Shown piece after piece: positions 27,308 through 36,610 of a DNA stretch of 64,000 nucleotides. The DNA lies in assembly GCF_005870085.1 (NCBI RefSeq), contig NZ_SZNM01000003.1:1-64000 (forward strand), written 5' to 3'. The number at the start of each line of letters is the position of its first letter. The first letter of the stretch is position 1. A program made the translations under genes and the position numbers. Origin of the DNA: Aquibacillus sediminis. Its GTDB lineage: Bacteria > Bacillota > Bacilli > Bacillales > Amphibacillaceae. The notes below the pieces were generated by a model. The model saw only the letters and a program-made list of their open reading frames with translations. It had not been told where the DNA came from and did not search any database.

Positions 27308-28369
27308 TTAGTCTTGATACTCTTCAATTAATGCTTGGATCGCTTCATTTTCATCCCCATAATTTGTATATACTGAATCGATAATATCTAAGAAAGTATC
27401 GTGATTATCAAATTCTGTAATATTCATACCATTTTCCTCTAAAAATGCTAAATTATCTTGTTCACGTTGAATTTGATCTTGAATTCCCCATTCGATTGCA
27501 CTTTCTAACGCTTCATCAACAATTTGAAGGTCTTCCTCTGGTAATTCTGCTCGAACTTGTTTGCTCATCACAACTACAGAAGGGAATGACATATGATTCG
27601 TCAACGTTAAATCCTGGGCAATTTCGTGTAATTTCAAGGAAACTAATGCATCTAAATCAATATCAATCCCATCAATCACGCCATTTTGTAACGATGTATA
27701 AACATCAGGTAGCGGCATTGGCGTAGGACTTGCTCCACTTTCTACCCAAAAATCTTGCATGGCAGGGCTACCAATAATACGCATTTTCTTTCCTTCTATG
27801 TCTTCAGGTGATGTCACTTCCCCTTCTGTCATTAAAATATGTCGATTACCAGCAAAAGCAAAATCAATTGCTAGCATACTATCATTCGTTACATCATCTA
27901 AAAATTGCTGTGCCATCTCTGTTTCTTTTGCAGCATTTGCTTCCTCTAAATCATCAAATAAAAATGGCATAAACCAACCATTTAAAGAATCGATTCGATT
28001 ACTTAAATAGGCATTGGTGATAATACCAAAAGATAATGTACCTGTTTCAATTTGTTGGATCATATCACCTTCTGACCCCAATTGACCATTAGGAAATATC
28101 TCAAGTTCCATTCTCCCGTCTGAAAGGGTTTCCAATTCTTCCCCGAATTTTTCAGCGGTTTTTTGCCAATTGTGACTTGGTGGTGTAACGTGTGATAGAT
28201 TAAATTCATAGGTTCTTCCTTCCCCACTTGCTTCCTCATTAGATGTTCCTTCCGAACCTGAACTTGACTGGTCACCATCATCACCAGCCGACTGTTGTGA
28301 TTCAACACACGCAGTGAGTACCATTAAAAATGCTAACATGCTAATTAAAAATAATAGACTCTTTCTCAT
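27308..28369 (-). CDS. dctP: TRAP transporter substrate-binding lipoprotein, DctP
   Basis: 353 residues. A lipoprotein signal ends in the lipobox LTAC (Cys21), followed by a Ser/Gly/Glu-rich linker (about 22-50). The DctP fold contains FGEELETLSDGRMELEIFPN, GQLGSEGDMIQQIETGTLSF, and MRIIGSPAMQDFW with the conserved Arg that binds the ligand carboxylate. The protein is anchored outside the membrane and passes a carboxylic acid to DctQM. It follows the SLC13 gene by 18 bp. Confidence 0.94.
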   Translation of the reverse strand: MRKSLLFLISMLAFLMVLTACVESQQSAGDDGDQSSSGSEGTSNEEASGEGRTYEFNLSHVTPPSHNWQKTAEKFGEELETLSDGRMELEIFPNGQLGSEGDMIQQIETGTLSFGIITNAYLSNRIDSLNGWFMPFLFDDLEEANAAKETEMAQQFLDDVTNDSMLAIDFAFAGNRHILMTEGEVTSPEDIEGKKMRIIGSPAMQDFWVESGASPTPMPLPDVYTSLQNGVIDGIDIDLDALVSLKLHEIAQDLTLTNHMSFPSVVVMSKQVRAELPEEDLQIVDEALESAIEWGIQDQIQREQDNLAFLEENGMNITEFDNHDTFLDIIDSVYTNYGDENEAIQALIEEYQD

Positions 28370-28387
28370 TTTAACCCCTCCATTTTT

Positions 28388-29757
28388 TTAATTTCCCAGT
28401 GTTAATGTCCACCAAGGTAAATATATTCCTATCACACCAAGGATAAGTGGAATGATCATTGCTGTTCCAAGTCTTATCACTTCTTTTTGTGTGTATCCCC
28501 CCGTTTCCTTACCAGTACCGATAAGGATATCCATTACTTGGTGTGGAAAAAACCATTGGGCTTTTGCCGCTAAGTAAATAATCATTGCCCCAATTATAGG
28601 TAATACAGAAGTCTGCTCCATAAAGGATAGAACAATCGGAACAAGTATACTTACCATTGAAAAAGCACTTCCAGTTATAAGGTGTAAAATAATTCCAAAT
28701 AGCGTCAACGATAAAGCGATTACAATTGTATGCGAATCAGGAATAAAAGATAATAATTTGTTAGCTAAAAACTCACTAAGTCCAGTTGTTTGCGAGACTT
28801 TACCTATAGCGAGCATTGCACTTATAAATAATAAGATATCGATTTTTATCGCATTCAAATCCCCACTCGATAATACTTGCGGTTTTCCCGGTATTGTCAT
28901 TAAGATAACGATCCCTGTCGCAACCCAACCTGGGTGGATACCATGAATGAAGTCCGTTGTCCATAACAATATACCAATTGATAACCACACAATACTGACC
29001 AATTCAGCAGTGTTTAATCCCCCCATTTTTCCCTTTAAAGTCTGCAAATCTATTTTATTGTTCTTCCAATTTTCACTTGTTGGAAACACAACTAAATGGG
29101 TGATAATAACCAAAATGTGAAAAAGGATGGAAGGTATTCCCATAATCGTAAACCACTCGCCCCATGTCATATCCATGCTCATAAGTTCTAACAACGTAAT
29201 GTTCAAAGCACTGTCAGCCGTTAAAAATACAAACGAGCTAATGGAAGAAGATAAAAAGACTGCTATACCGATCGACGCTTTATCTTTCCCACTTACCGAT
29301 ATATGTTCGAATAGGGACTTGACGACTGCGATAATAATGAAAGCCCTTGCAAAAGGGTGTGGAATAAACAGACTCATCATAATTCCAAGTCCATAGATCG
29401 CAGTCAAAAGCATCCGATACGACTTCAGAAAAGGAGCAAGTACATATAATGCGATCCTTTTTCCTAATCCTGTCTTCTCAATTGCCCTGGCAATTAACCA
29501 GGAGGACATGATTAAATATGCAATAGGGTTTTGCCAAAATGAAAAAATCAACTCGGAAGGTGAATCTCTAGAAGTGTAAACATCATGACTACCCACAAAC
29601 TAGTGAATCCAATTGGAATAAGTTGTGTTGCCCATAAATAAATGGCGAACACGATAATCATTAATGCCCATTTTGCTTCACTAGATAATTCAGGTAAAAA
29701 AAACAAAATATAAACATTACTACAAAGAATTAAGAAAAAGAAGACTTTTTTTGCCAT
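28388..29757 (-). pseudogene. SLC13/DASS anion transporter, frameshifted
   Basis: Two overlapping frames make one carrier. 29757-29548 encodes the first 69 residues (MAKKVFFFLILCSNVYILF ... SLWVVMMFTLLEIHLPS). The rest (SELIFSFWQNPIAYLIMSSW ... LPWWTLTLGN) continues in another frame to 28388. The join lies in CACCTTCCGAGTTGATT near 29548-29565, where one base appears gained or lost. The large remainder is intact: about ten membrane segments and the SNT-like motif ITGSAFSMVSILVPI. This family imports di- and tricarboxylates with sodium. It heads the TRAP operon. It could be inactive, a sequencing error, or a recent mutation made tolerable by the TRAP system. Confidence 0.85.
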
Positions 29758-29852
29758 TACATTTCCACCTTATTAACTTTGTATTCGCTTTCAAAAAGGT
29801 TCATCGATAGAATGTGTTAATAGCATGTGATGTAATGTGGTGGAGTAAATAG

Positions 29853-29901
29853 TGAACCAAGTTCATAAATAGAGAATAGCAGAGCGAGCACCTAATGTCA
29901 A
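29853..29901 (-). promoter_or_regulatory. promoter of the SLC13-TRAP operon
   Basis: On the minus strand TTGACA (29901-29896), 17 nt, TATTCT (29878-29873). A perfect 13-bp palindrome TGAACTTGGTTCA (29853-29865) sits just downstream of the -10 and could be an operator. Confidence 0.7.
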
Positions 29902-29955
29902 TTGAATATTCTGAATTTTAAAAATGAAGTTTTTGTTCTTTTGAATTTACTGTTT

Positions 29956-30090
29956 CGAAATAGAACATAGTAGGAGATTTAGGGACGATAAAACTGTTTT
30001 TCGTACCGAAATAGAGCATAGTGGGAGATTTCGAGACAACTGTGTTCCGTACCGAAATAGAACGTAGTGGGAGATTTTTGGGACAGTTAG
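29956..30090. repeat. three tandem degenerate repeats (46-51 bp units)
   Basis: Units start at 29956, 30007 and 30053, each with CGAAATAGA(A/G)C(A/G)TAGT(A/G)GGAGATTT followed by a diverged tail (GGGACGATAAAACTG, CGAGACAACTGTG, TGGGACAGTTAG). No reading frame is kept. Confidence 0.75.
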
Positions 30091-30200
30091 TAAAGTAACG
30101 TATCCAGCCGTAAGGATCTTTTTAACACCCAAACAGCTGGATATGATTTTTCTATCACCTATAGTCTTGTGATCCGAACAAATTTTCCACGTGAATCTCT

Positions 30201-30889
30201 TTATTCCACTTCATACTTTCCATTGGTTTCTGCAATAATGACTCCCCCCTCATAGCCTTCATACCTCAATATTTGTGTCGTTCGTTGTTTATCCATTTCG
30301 CCATTCATCAGATGGGTTAAGACAACTTTCTTAACATTCGCCTTTGCTAAGATTTGTCCGATTTCTTCTAATGTTATATGGGCACTGGCTAGTTGAGGTT
30401 TTATTCTTTGGAATTCGTCATAAAATGGATCCTCTTCCTTCAGTTCTGTAAGCATCCCGTCCATAACGACCAAATCAGCACCTTTCGAAAAATCGATTAA
30501 ACCGTCACTATACATCGTATCCCCTGTAACAACGACCGTTTGATCACTAGCCTCAAATTTATAGGCAACAAAGAGAGATGGAGAGGGAAAATGTGATTTT
30601 AATAAATAAAGCATGCTTGCGTTCAATAAATAGAATATAAGTAGTAACAAAAGTGTATGTATTAACGGAAAAACTAGTTGAACTCCTATCCCCATAACAG
30701 CAGCTACTGTTGGAGACAACCAAAATTGCAGGTATTCTTTGTCCATTCTTGATTTGGATAAATACAAAACCCAATGGCAAGTGCTACGACCTCTAGAAAT
30801 ATGACCTCTATACTATGAATCCTGTCTGCAAGCCAATACATATAGCTAATAAGGATCATGGAACCTACAACCCAATTAAACTTTTTCAT
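30201..30889 (-). pseudogene. chimeric remnant: frameshifted membrane protein joined to half a metallo-beta-lactamase-fold hydrolase
   Basis: The first part starts MKKFNWVVGSMILISYMYWL at 30889 and continues after a one-base shift near 30780 as YLSKSRMDKEYLQFWLSPT and two more hydrophobic helices, giving a small 3-4 TM protein. Its end (LYLLKSHFPSPS) runs straight into the C-terminal half of an MBL-fold enzyme: VVVTGDTMYSDGLIDFSKGA, DLVVMDG, SAHITLEEIGQIL and KKVVLTHLM. The N-terminal MBL half with the HxHxDH motif is absent, so metal binding cannot be normal. I read this as two truncated genes fused by deletion, with an added frameshift. Confidence 0.75.
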
Positions 30890-30983
30890 AGTCTCATCTC
30901 CTAAAGTGACTGTTAATTTTTATATCTATTGTTGTGCTTTCATCCGCACCAATAATCAGTGAAGCATGGCTGTATATCCCACC

Positions 30984-31020
30984 AAAAAAAGAAGCACGAG
31001 AATCATACCCGTGCTTCCTT
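30984..31020 (-). terminator. terminator of the GH3 gene
   Basis: GAAGCACG / CGTGCTTC stem on the minus strand followed by TTTTTTTGG. Confidence 0.85.
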
Positions 31021-31024
31021 TTAA

Positions 31025-33148
31025 TTAATAACTTAATCCATGACCAAGTTGATAAGTGTTGCCATCTGCATCTTGGTATGCGTAGGTCATTCCTTTGGGC
31101 ATGTATTTGTCCTTGTCATAGCCCGGCACATCATTTCTTGATACACAATCGCCATTTTGATAAACAGCAATGACTTCTTCACTTGCTGGTAATGTCAGTG
31201 GTAGCACGCCAGTTGGCTCGTACTTTCCTGCCATTACCTCATACTGCGCGTTAAAGAAGGTATCATATCCTGCAACTAGAGCATCTGCCAATGGTTCGAC
31301 ATTGCCAAGGATCCAAGGCATGATAATATTTACGCTCATGACTACTTTTCCACCGCGTTTATGAAGGTTGTCTGCTATATCGTTCACACGATCCATGCCA
31401 CTCAACGTTGTTTCACGATACAAGGAACCATCTAGAGAAGTTTCGATTTTATCCTCGCATAATTCAAGCTCCAACAGTCCTGGTGTTGCATTGAAGTAAG
31501 CGCCGGATTTTGGATATAAGAACAGAATCGCAGTATCTGCTTCTTCATAGTTATCTGTCAATGTAAACAGATCAAGTTCTTTTGCTTGTTTTCTTGCTTC
31601 CTCAGTATATTCTGCTGCTCGCTCAGTTTCTTTATGGAAAACTTCCACATAAACTTTTTTATTGCCTTCCTTTTCCGCTGTTAAAGGAAGGGTTTGATCT
31701 GAATTCTTAAGTACCGTTACCGATTTTTTGTGGGCTTCATAAGCTGCATCCCAATGTTCTGGTGTTTGAACTACTTCAGTAGCGTGTTCGGCTGATACAT
31801 ACGTACGATCATCGAATAGACCTAATTCAAACATTTCTGTTAGAAGCCGTACATTTGCCTCATCTATACGTTTTTCGCTAATCCATCCTTTGTCGACGGC
31901 TAACTTAAGGTTTTCAATATCGTTCGTATCTGCAACAATATCTGTCCCTGCATTAACAGCTTTGGCAAAACGTTCTGCTTCACTCTTAGTTTCCATTCCC
32001 CAGCTCATCTTGTTGACAATCCCACTATCACTATTAACATAACCTTTAAATCCAAGTTTTCCACGAAGAATATTATTTATGAAATAATGATTAAATGTAA
32101 AGCCTACCTCTTCAAATGGGATATCTTCTCCCTCGAATTCTTGCACCTTGCTCTTTTTGATACTCGGAATCGAGTAATAAGGCATAATCGATGATGTGCC
32201 ATGTTCTACCGCTGCTCTAAATGGAGGGAGATGGTATTTTTCTAAACTTCCTGGAGTTGGATACAGATTCCATTTTCCTTCTTCATAGTGAGGATCAAAT
32301 CCATTTTCCCGAGCTCCGCCACCAGGGAAGTGTTTCGTTGTTAAGGCAACACTGTCTTTTCCTAATTCCTCCCCTTGGAATTCATCAATTATACGACCGA
32401 TTGCATCTGAAATAAACGCAGGATCTTCTCCAAATGTGCCGTATGTACGTTGCCACCTTGGATCGGTCACAACATCAGCCATGTACATATAGCCTTTTCG
32501 GATGCCAGTTGCCACCCATTCTTTACGTGCAGTTTTCACAAACTCACTAATTAAGGATGCATCACCACCATTTTTAATATCTCCTTTAGCTGCTGCTGCA
32601 AGACCTAATGTTCCTGGCCATGTGGAAAAAGTTCCTGCTGCATCATTCATCCCAAACACAGCTTCGGCATTTTCATTTCTTGAATTCGATGTAATCAATG
32701 CTGGAATACCTAGACGAGTACCCTCTGCTACTTCATTCATCGTATTAATCCATTCCGCGATTTCTTTGGCACTAAAGTTATCTCTTAAAATGAAATGCCG
32801 TAAATGCATATTCTTAATCGTATGCGTTGTACCAAATATTTTAGAAAGTGCAAAAATAGTTTCCCCTTTTTCCACAACGCCTTCATCTAGTACACCATCA
32901 TGACTTGTCTTCTCTTTATCTTCTTGCGCAAGGCCCATTTTTCGTGAATTTATCAGCATCATTCCGACTTTTTCATCGGTATTCATAAGTGAAACTAAAT
33001 TTTCCGCACGTTCTTTCGGACTTAAACGCCAATCTTCATAAGGATCTAAGTTTCCATCGTTGTTTAAATCTTTAAATTTCAGCCCATCTACTTCAATGAT
33101 TGGTTTCGATCGCACTTCAAGCTCTGGTTGTTTATCGTTAAACGTCAT
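31025..33148 (-). CDS. glycoside hydrolase family 3 beta-glycosidase
   Basis: 707 residues without a signal peptide, so intracellular. The N-terminal (beta/alpha)8 domain contains LTTKHFPGGG and the nucleophile region GFKGYVNSDSGIV, with Asp in the place of the usual SDW/SDY motif. The C-terminal alpha/beta sandwich begins near SVTVLKNSDQTLPL and ends with LTLPASEEVI and AYQDADGNTYQLGHGLSY. Expected to release glucose or xylose from imported oligosaccharides or aryl glycosides. It is divergently transcribed from an AraC regulator that probably controls it. AGGAGGAAT precedes the ATG. Confidence 0.93.
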   Translation of the reverse strand: MTFNDKQPELEVRSKPIIEVDGLKFKDLNNDGNLDPYEDWRLSPKERAENLVSLMNTDEKVGMMLINSRKMGLAQEDKEKTSHDGVLDEGVVEKGETIFALSKIFGTTHTIKNMHLRHFILRDNFSAKEIAEWINTMNEVAEGTRLGIPALITSNSRNENAEAVFGMNDAAGTFSTWPGTLGLAAAAKGDIKNGGDASLISEFVKTARKEWVATGIRKGYMYMADVVTDPRWQRTYGTFGEDPAFISDAIGRIIDEFQGEELGKDSVALTTKHFPGGGARENGFDPHYEEGKWNLYPTPGSLEKYHLPPFRAAVEHGTSSIMPYYSIPSIKKSKVQEFEGEDIPFEEVGFTFNHYFINNILRGKLGFKGYVNSDSGIVNKMSWGMETKSEAERFAKAVNAGTDIVADTNDIENLKLAVDKGWISEKRIDEANVRLLTEMFELGLFDDRTYVSAEHATEVVQTPEHWDAAYEAHKKSVTVLKNSDQTLPLTAEKEGNKKVYVEVFHKETERAAEYTEEARKQAKELDLFTLTDNYEEADTAILFLYPKSGAYFNATPGLLELELCEDKIETSLDGSLYRETTLSGMDRVNDIADNLHKRGGKVVMSVNIIMPWILGNVEPLADALVAGYDTFFNAQYEVMAGKYEPTGVLPLTLPASEEVIAVYQNGDCVSRNDVPGYDKDKYMPKGMTYAYQDADGNTYQLGHGLSY

Positions 33149-33228
33149 GATTATTCCTCCTAAACGATTGGTAGTGCTATTTGTTTTAAAAAATTAATAT
33201 TACATTTCGTATTCGTTAGTATTCCTTT

Positions 33229-33242
33229 TGGTTACGTTTTCA
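33229..33242. promoter_or_regulatory. possible cre (CcpA) site between GH3 gene and AraC gene
   Basis: TGGTTACGTTTTCA keeps the TG, central CG and TCA positions of the catabolite-responsive element but has two mismatches. It lies about 80 bp upstream of the GH3 start. Confidence 0.35.
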
Positions 33243-33335
33243 CTTACTATGTTATAATAACATTCAGATAAAACTTAAAAAATATCATTTATTGCTATAA
33301 ATATTGTAAATCTTGCTATCGAAAGGAACAGGCGT

Positions 33336-34271
33336 ATGAAACAACCCAATTTTTTGCCGGTAATCAGCCAAAACTTTGAAATTTACCATTTCACCTCATT
33401 ACATTCGTCCCATACGTGGTTAAAAAAACACAATGAATCCGCCAAAACTTTTTCCGAATTTAATACATTAGACCAATTACACAGTCATGATGTAATTGAA
33501 CTAATGGTGATGATTGATGGAACATGTGATTTCTTCTGTGAAGGAAAAGTCTATTCTGTCAATCGTGGTGATGTGGTGTTTATTCCACCTTATGCGGTTC
33601 ACAAAGTTACACCACATGATTCGAATAACTATGAACGGATCATTATTAAAGTGAACCCACATTTAATGGCAGATTTTCAAGCAAGTGCACCAAGCCTAAC
33701 AGAGGATTTTGTTTTTTTGAAAACACAAGGATCACATGTGTTTCATCCAAACCAACAAAACTTTGAAGATAGTGTTTCTTTACTTCATGAATTAATTAAC
33801 AAAATAAAAGACGGGAAAGAAGATTATTCTTTCACCTTACAATATTTACTTTTTCAAGTGATGAAGATTATTTTTCATCCATCCAGTAAATCACCAGATC
33901 TTCATCATACAAAAGATTTAGACCAGCGTTTAACAGCGATCTTATCATACATTGAAACACATCTAACGGACACCGATTTAAACTTAGTCAATATTTCTAA
34001 CCATTTTCATCTAAATAAATATTATTTTTCTCATTATTTTAAGCAACACATGAACGTATCTTTTTACCGTTACGTATCGCTAAAGCGTCTTTCTCTTGCC
34101 ATGACCAAGATTAAACAAAATAAAGATTCCATCGAAACGATCGCAGTACAATGCGGTTTCACTGATTACTCCAGCTTTTACCGCCTATTCAAAAAAGAAT
34201 TCACCCTCTCCCCCAAAACATTACAAAAGAAATGGGACACGGGGACAGGGGAGTTGTCCCATTTCACATGA
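33336..34271 (+). CDS. AraC family regulator with cupin sensor
   Basis: 311 residues. The N-terminal cupin (about 45-125) shows LHSHDVIELMVMIDGTCDFF and RGDVVFIPPYAVHKV. The C-terminal double HTH (about 205-305) has LNLVNISNHFHLNKYYFSHY and IETIAVQCGFTDYSSFYRLF. Divergent from the GH3 glycosidase gene, so probably its sugar-responsive activator. The last residues (WDTGTGELSHFT) are encoded by a half REP element, showing that the insertion changed the C-terminus. The spacing and sequence before this tail (SPKTLQKK) are the normal end of AraC proteins. Confidence 0.93.
   Translation: MKQPNFLPVISQNFEIYHFTSLHSSHTWLKKHNESAKTFSEFNTLDQLHSHDVIELMVMIDGTCDFFCEGKVYSVNRGDVVFIPPYAVHKVTPHDSNNYERIIIKVNPHLMADFQASAPSLTEDFVFLKTQGSHVFHPNQQNFEDSVSLLHELINKIKDGKEDYSFTLQYLLFQVMKIIFHPSSKSPDLHHTKDLDQRLTAILSYIETHLTDTDLNLVNISNHFHLNKYYFSHYFKQHMNVSFYRYVSLKRLSLAMTKIKQNKDSIETIAVQCGFTDYSSFYRLFKKEFTLSPKTLQKKWDTGTGELSHFT
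34234..34260. repeat. REP-like repeat, half copy 4 (inside a coding end)
   Basis: GGGACACGGGGACAGGGGAG TTGTCCC, a single half, lies in the last codons of the AraC gene. Confidence 0.85.
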
Positions 34272-34308
34272 TAAGGGTTACTCCTTGATTTGTTTTAAAT
34301 AAATGATC

Positions 34309-34345
34309 GAGAACGATCTCTTGATGATTCATTGAGATCGTTCTC
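34309..34345. terminator. inverted repeat after the AraC gene
   Basis: Perfect 12-bp arms GAGAACGATCTC / GAGATCGTTCTC with a 13-base loop. The following bases are pyrimidine-rich (CTCTTCAC) without a clean T-run, so termination is plausible but not certain. Confidence 0.6.
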
Positions 34346-34434
34346 CTCTTCACATTCGGTTCACCACTTTGCTTATTCTGTTATTTCCTTTCACTTTTTA
34401 ATCCTAAATATTGCAAATATGGAACCCAATTGAC

Positions 34435-34608
34435 ATAAAGTGAAACCTCACTCTGTGTGGCTTTTTTTGTTCTTTCCCCCACTGAGTGTTAGTACCACAA
34501 GGATTGACTCGCTGGCCCTTGAACAAATTGGGATGACAGCGATAGTTTACTCCCGTTAATACATCTTGTTTTGAAGGGAAGTCTTACGGACAGTTGCACC
34601 GGGATAAA
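34435..34608. repeat. TTTAT-bounded repeat, copy E (full)
   Basis: ATAAAGTGAAACCTCACTCTG, hairpin with CCCCCACTGAGTG, GTTAGTACCACAAGGATTGA, TTTACTCCCGTTAATACATC, TTTTGAAGGGAAGTCTTACG, GTTGCACCGGGATAAA. It fills most of the gap between the AraC and YetF genes. Confidence 0.85.
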
Positions 34609-34733
34609 TCATCAGGAAGATTCCTTCTGAAGCGGAAAACCATATATTAAAAAGCAGGAAAAACGACCGACCTCTTTCGTATGAATCAACTATTTATAGG
34701 AAAGATAACAATAACGTTTAATGGAGGGATAAA

Positions 34734-35432
34734 ATGAGTTTAAATGAACTAATTATGCGTATTATTCTAACGTTCGTGGTACTTTTAACACTAACGAGAA
34801 TTATGGGAAGAAAAGAATTAAGTCAGATGACCTTCTTTAATTTTGTGTCTGGCATTGCAATCGGATCTATTGGTGCCAATCTTGTCGTCAGTAACCAGTT
34901 AAGTGTTCGTAATGGAGTTATTGCGCTCGTTGGTTGGAGTATATTAACTATCGTCATGGGACTTATTGATATTAAATCAAGAAGAGCCCGTAAAGTCATT
35001 GAAGGTCAACCACTAATTCTTATAAAAAATGGGCAAATAATGGAGCATGAACTGCGAAAAGCACGACTTGATATTGATTCTTTAAATGCGATGTTACGAA
35101 CGCAAAAGGTATACTCAGTAGCTGATGTTCACTATGCTATTTTCGAAACCGACGGAAACCTTTCTGTGATGAAAAAACAAGATAAACAATCTGTGACCAA
35201 ATCAGATATGGCTGTTAGTAATCCACAAAACACCTCGTATGACATAGCTACACAAGTTATTTCGGATGGAGAGGTACTTAATAAAAATTTATCCAACTTA
35301 AATTTGGACAAAAACTGGATTGAACAACAACTCGCACAAGCCGGAATTGATGACGTATCTAAAGTATTTTATGCGGAAGTGCAAAAAGACGGTACCCTAT
35401 ACATCGATAACAAAGACGATGTTGTACATTAA
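34734..35432 (+). CDS. YetF/YrbG family (DUF421) membrane protein
   Basis: 232 residues. Three N-terminal membrane helices (about 5-80) include LTRIMGRKELSQMTFFNFVS and IGSIGANLVV. They are followed by a cytoplasmic domain with GQPLILIKNGQIMEHELRKA and RLDIDSLNAMLR. Members occur in several copies in Bacillus spore formers and some are linked to spore membranes or germination, but the biochemical role is unknown. GGAGGG precedes the ATG. A REP copy begins two bases after the stop. Confidence 0.9.
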   Translation: MSLNELIMRIILTFVVLLTLTRIMGRKELSQMTFFNFVSGIAIGSIGANLVVSNQLSVRNGVIALVGWSILTIVMGLIDIKSRRARKVIEGQPLILIKNGQIMEHELRKARLDIDSLNAMLRTQKVYSVADVHYAIFETDGNLSVMKKQDKQSVTKSDMAVSNPQNTSYDIATQVISDGEVLNKNLSNLNLDKNWIEQQLAQAGIDDVSKVFYAEVQKDGTLYIDNKDDVVH

Positions 35433-35433
35433 T

Positions 35434-35512
35434 AGGACATAGGGACAGACAGGTTTTCTGTCCCCATGTCTTTTCTGTTAAAACTGGGACAAGTGCCCTG
35501 TCCCCATGTCCC
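35434..35512. repeat. REP/BIME-like repeat, copy 5
   Basis: AGGACATAGGGACAGACAGG ... TGTCCCCATGTC, then GGGACAAGTGCCCTGTCCCC ATGTCCC. The left half is more diverged than the right. Confidence 0.85.
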
Positions 35513-35586
35513 AACCAAAATTGGAACTTTTTTGCCATTATATTATTGTTCGCCTTTCGAACAATAGGAGCGAGGGAGGTTTTTTC

Positions 35587-36480
35587 ATGTTTTATCATGT
35601 TAAAGAATTACAATATAATGCCAAACCATCCCAACCGGATCCTGTATATGCGAGAAAGCTACAGGAAGTTCTCGGTGGGCAATATGGTGAAATTACAGTC
35701 ATGATGCAGTACTTATTCCAAGGGTGGAACTGCAGGGCTGATCATAAATATAAGGATATGATTCTTGACATTGCAACAGAGGAAATAGCACACGTGGAAA
35801 TGCTAGCTACAATGATTGCCCAGTTATTAGATGGGGCACCAGCTGGCGATCAAGAGTTAGGTGCACAAGACCCAACAGTGGAAGCAGTGCTGGGTGGTAT
35901 GAATCCTCAACATGCAATTGTTTCAGGGATTGGCGCATCACCAACAGATAGTGTAGGTTATCCTTGGAATTCACGCTACACCATTTCTAGCGGAAATTTA
36001 TTAGCTGATTTTAGAGCGAATTTAAATGCAGAATCACAAGGTAGACTACAAGTGGTTCGCTTATATGAATTGACGACAGACCCAGGCGTTCGAGATATGT
36101 TATCCTTTTTAATCGCACGTGATACGATGCATCAAAATCAGTGGATGGCTGCGATTGAGGAGTTAGAACAGACGCAGGGTGCCATCGTTCCTAGTACATT
36201 TAACCAAGAGTATGAAAAACAAGAAGTGTCTTATTCGTTTATGAATTACTCACAAGGTGAAGAAAGTAGTACTGGACGTTGGGCGAAAGGACCAACAATG
36301 GATGGACAGGCTAATTTTGAATATGTACAAAACCCTGAGGCGATGGGACAAAAACCTCAGTTAAAACCAGCGCCGAAATTTATTCATGGTACTCCTCCAA
36401 AAGATATGAGGATGATGCAGGGGGCTGAAAAACTAGAGCCTAATCAAATCAATGGTGGACAACCACCTAATTCCCAATAG
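35587..36480 (+). CDS. manganese catalase
   Basis: 297 residues of the ferritin-like di-manganese catalase family (Bacillus YdbD/YjqC type). Ligands are visible in GGQYGEITVMMQYLFQG (Glu35), TEEIAHVEML (Glu66 and His69), and a second pair in YELTTDPGVRDMLSFLIARD followed by TMHQNQW. It disproportionates hydrogen peroxide without haem. The ATG at 35587 has GGGAGG nine bases upstream, while an earlier in-frame start at 35506 lies inside the REP copy. The C-terminal tail is rich in Pro, Gln and Met (KDMRMMQGAEKLEPNQINGG), as in spore-associated members. Confidence 0.95.
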   Translation: MFYHVKELQYNAKPSQPDPVYARKLQEVLGGQYGEITVMMQYLFQGWNCRADHKYKDMILDIATEEIAHVEMLATMIAQLLDGAPAGDQELGAQDPTVEAVLGGMNPQHAIVSGIGASPTDSVGYPWNSRYTISSGNLLADFRANLNAESQGRLQVVRLYELTTDPGVRDMLSFLIARDTMHQNQWMAAIEELEQTQGAIVPSTFNQEYEKQEVSYSFMNYSQGEESSTGRWAKGPTMDGQANFEYVQNPEAMGQKPQLKPAPKFIHGTPPKDMRMMQGAEKLEPNQINGGQPPNSQ

Positions 36481-36488
36481 GGGAATTT

Positions 36489-36517
36489 AATCCCGCCTTT
36501 TCTTAGGTGGGATTTTG
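36489..36517 (+). terminator. terminator of the Mn catalase gene
   Basis: AATCCCGCC / GGTGGGATT stem with an 8-base loop followed by TTGCTTTG. Confidence 0.8.
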
Positions 36518-36610
36518 CTTTGTTTCTTCCAGAAATTCACTTTAGACACGCAACACCCCCAAGCATTAACACATATAGTATAACGTCAAATGTGTAAAGG
36601 GGTGTATCAA

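Noticed and set aside
28388-29596. Full-length SLC13 gene starting at the GTG (MGSHDVYTSRD)
   Set aside because: That start is inside the overlap with the true N-terminal frame and its first residues are out-of-frame translation; a frameshift is the better explanation.
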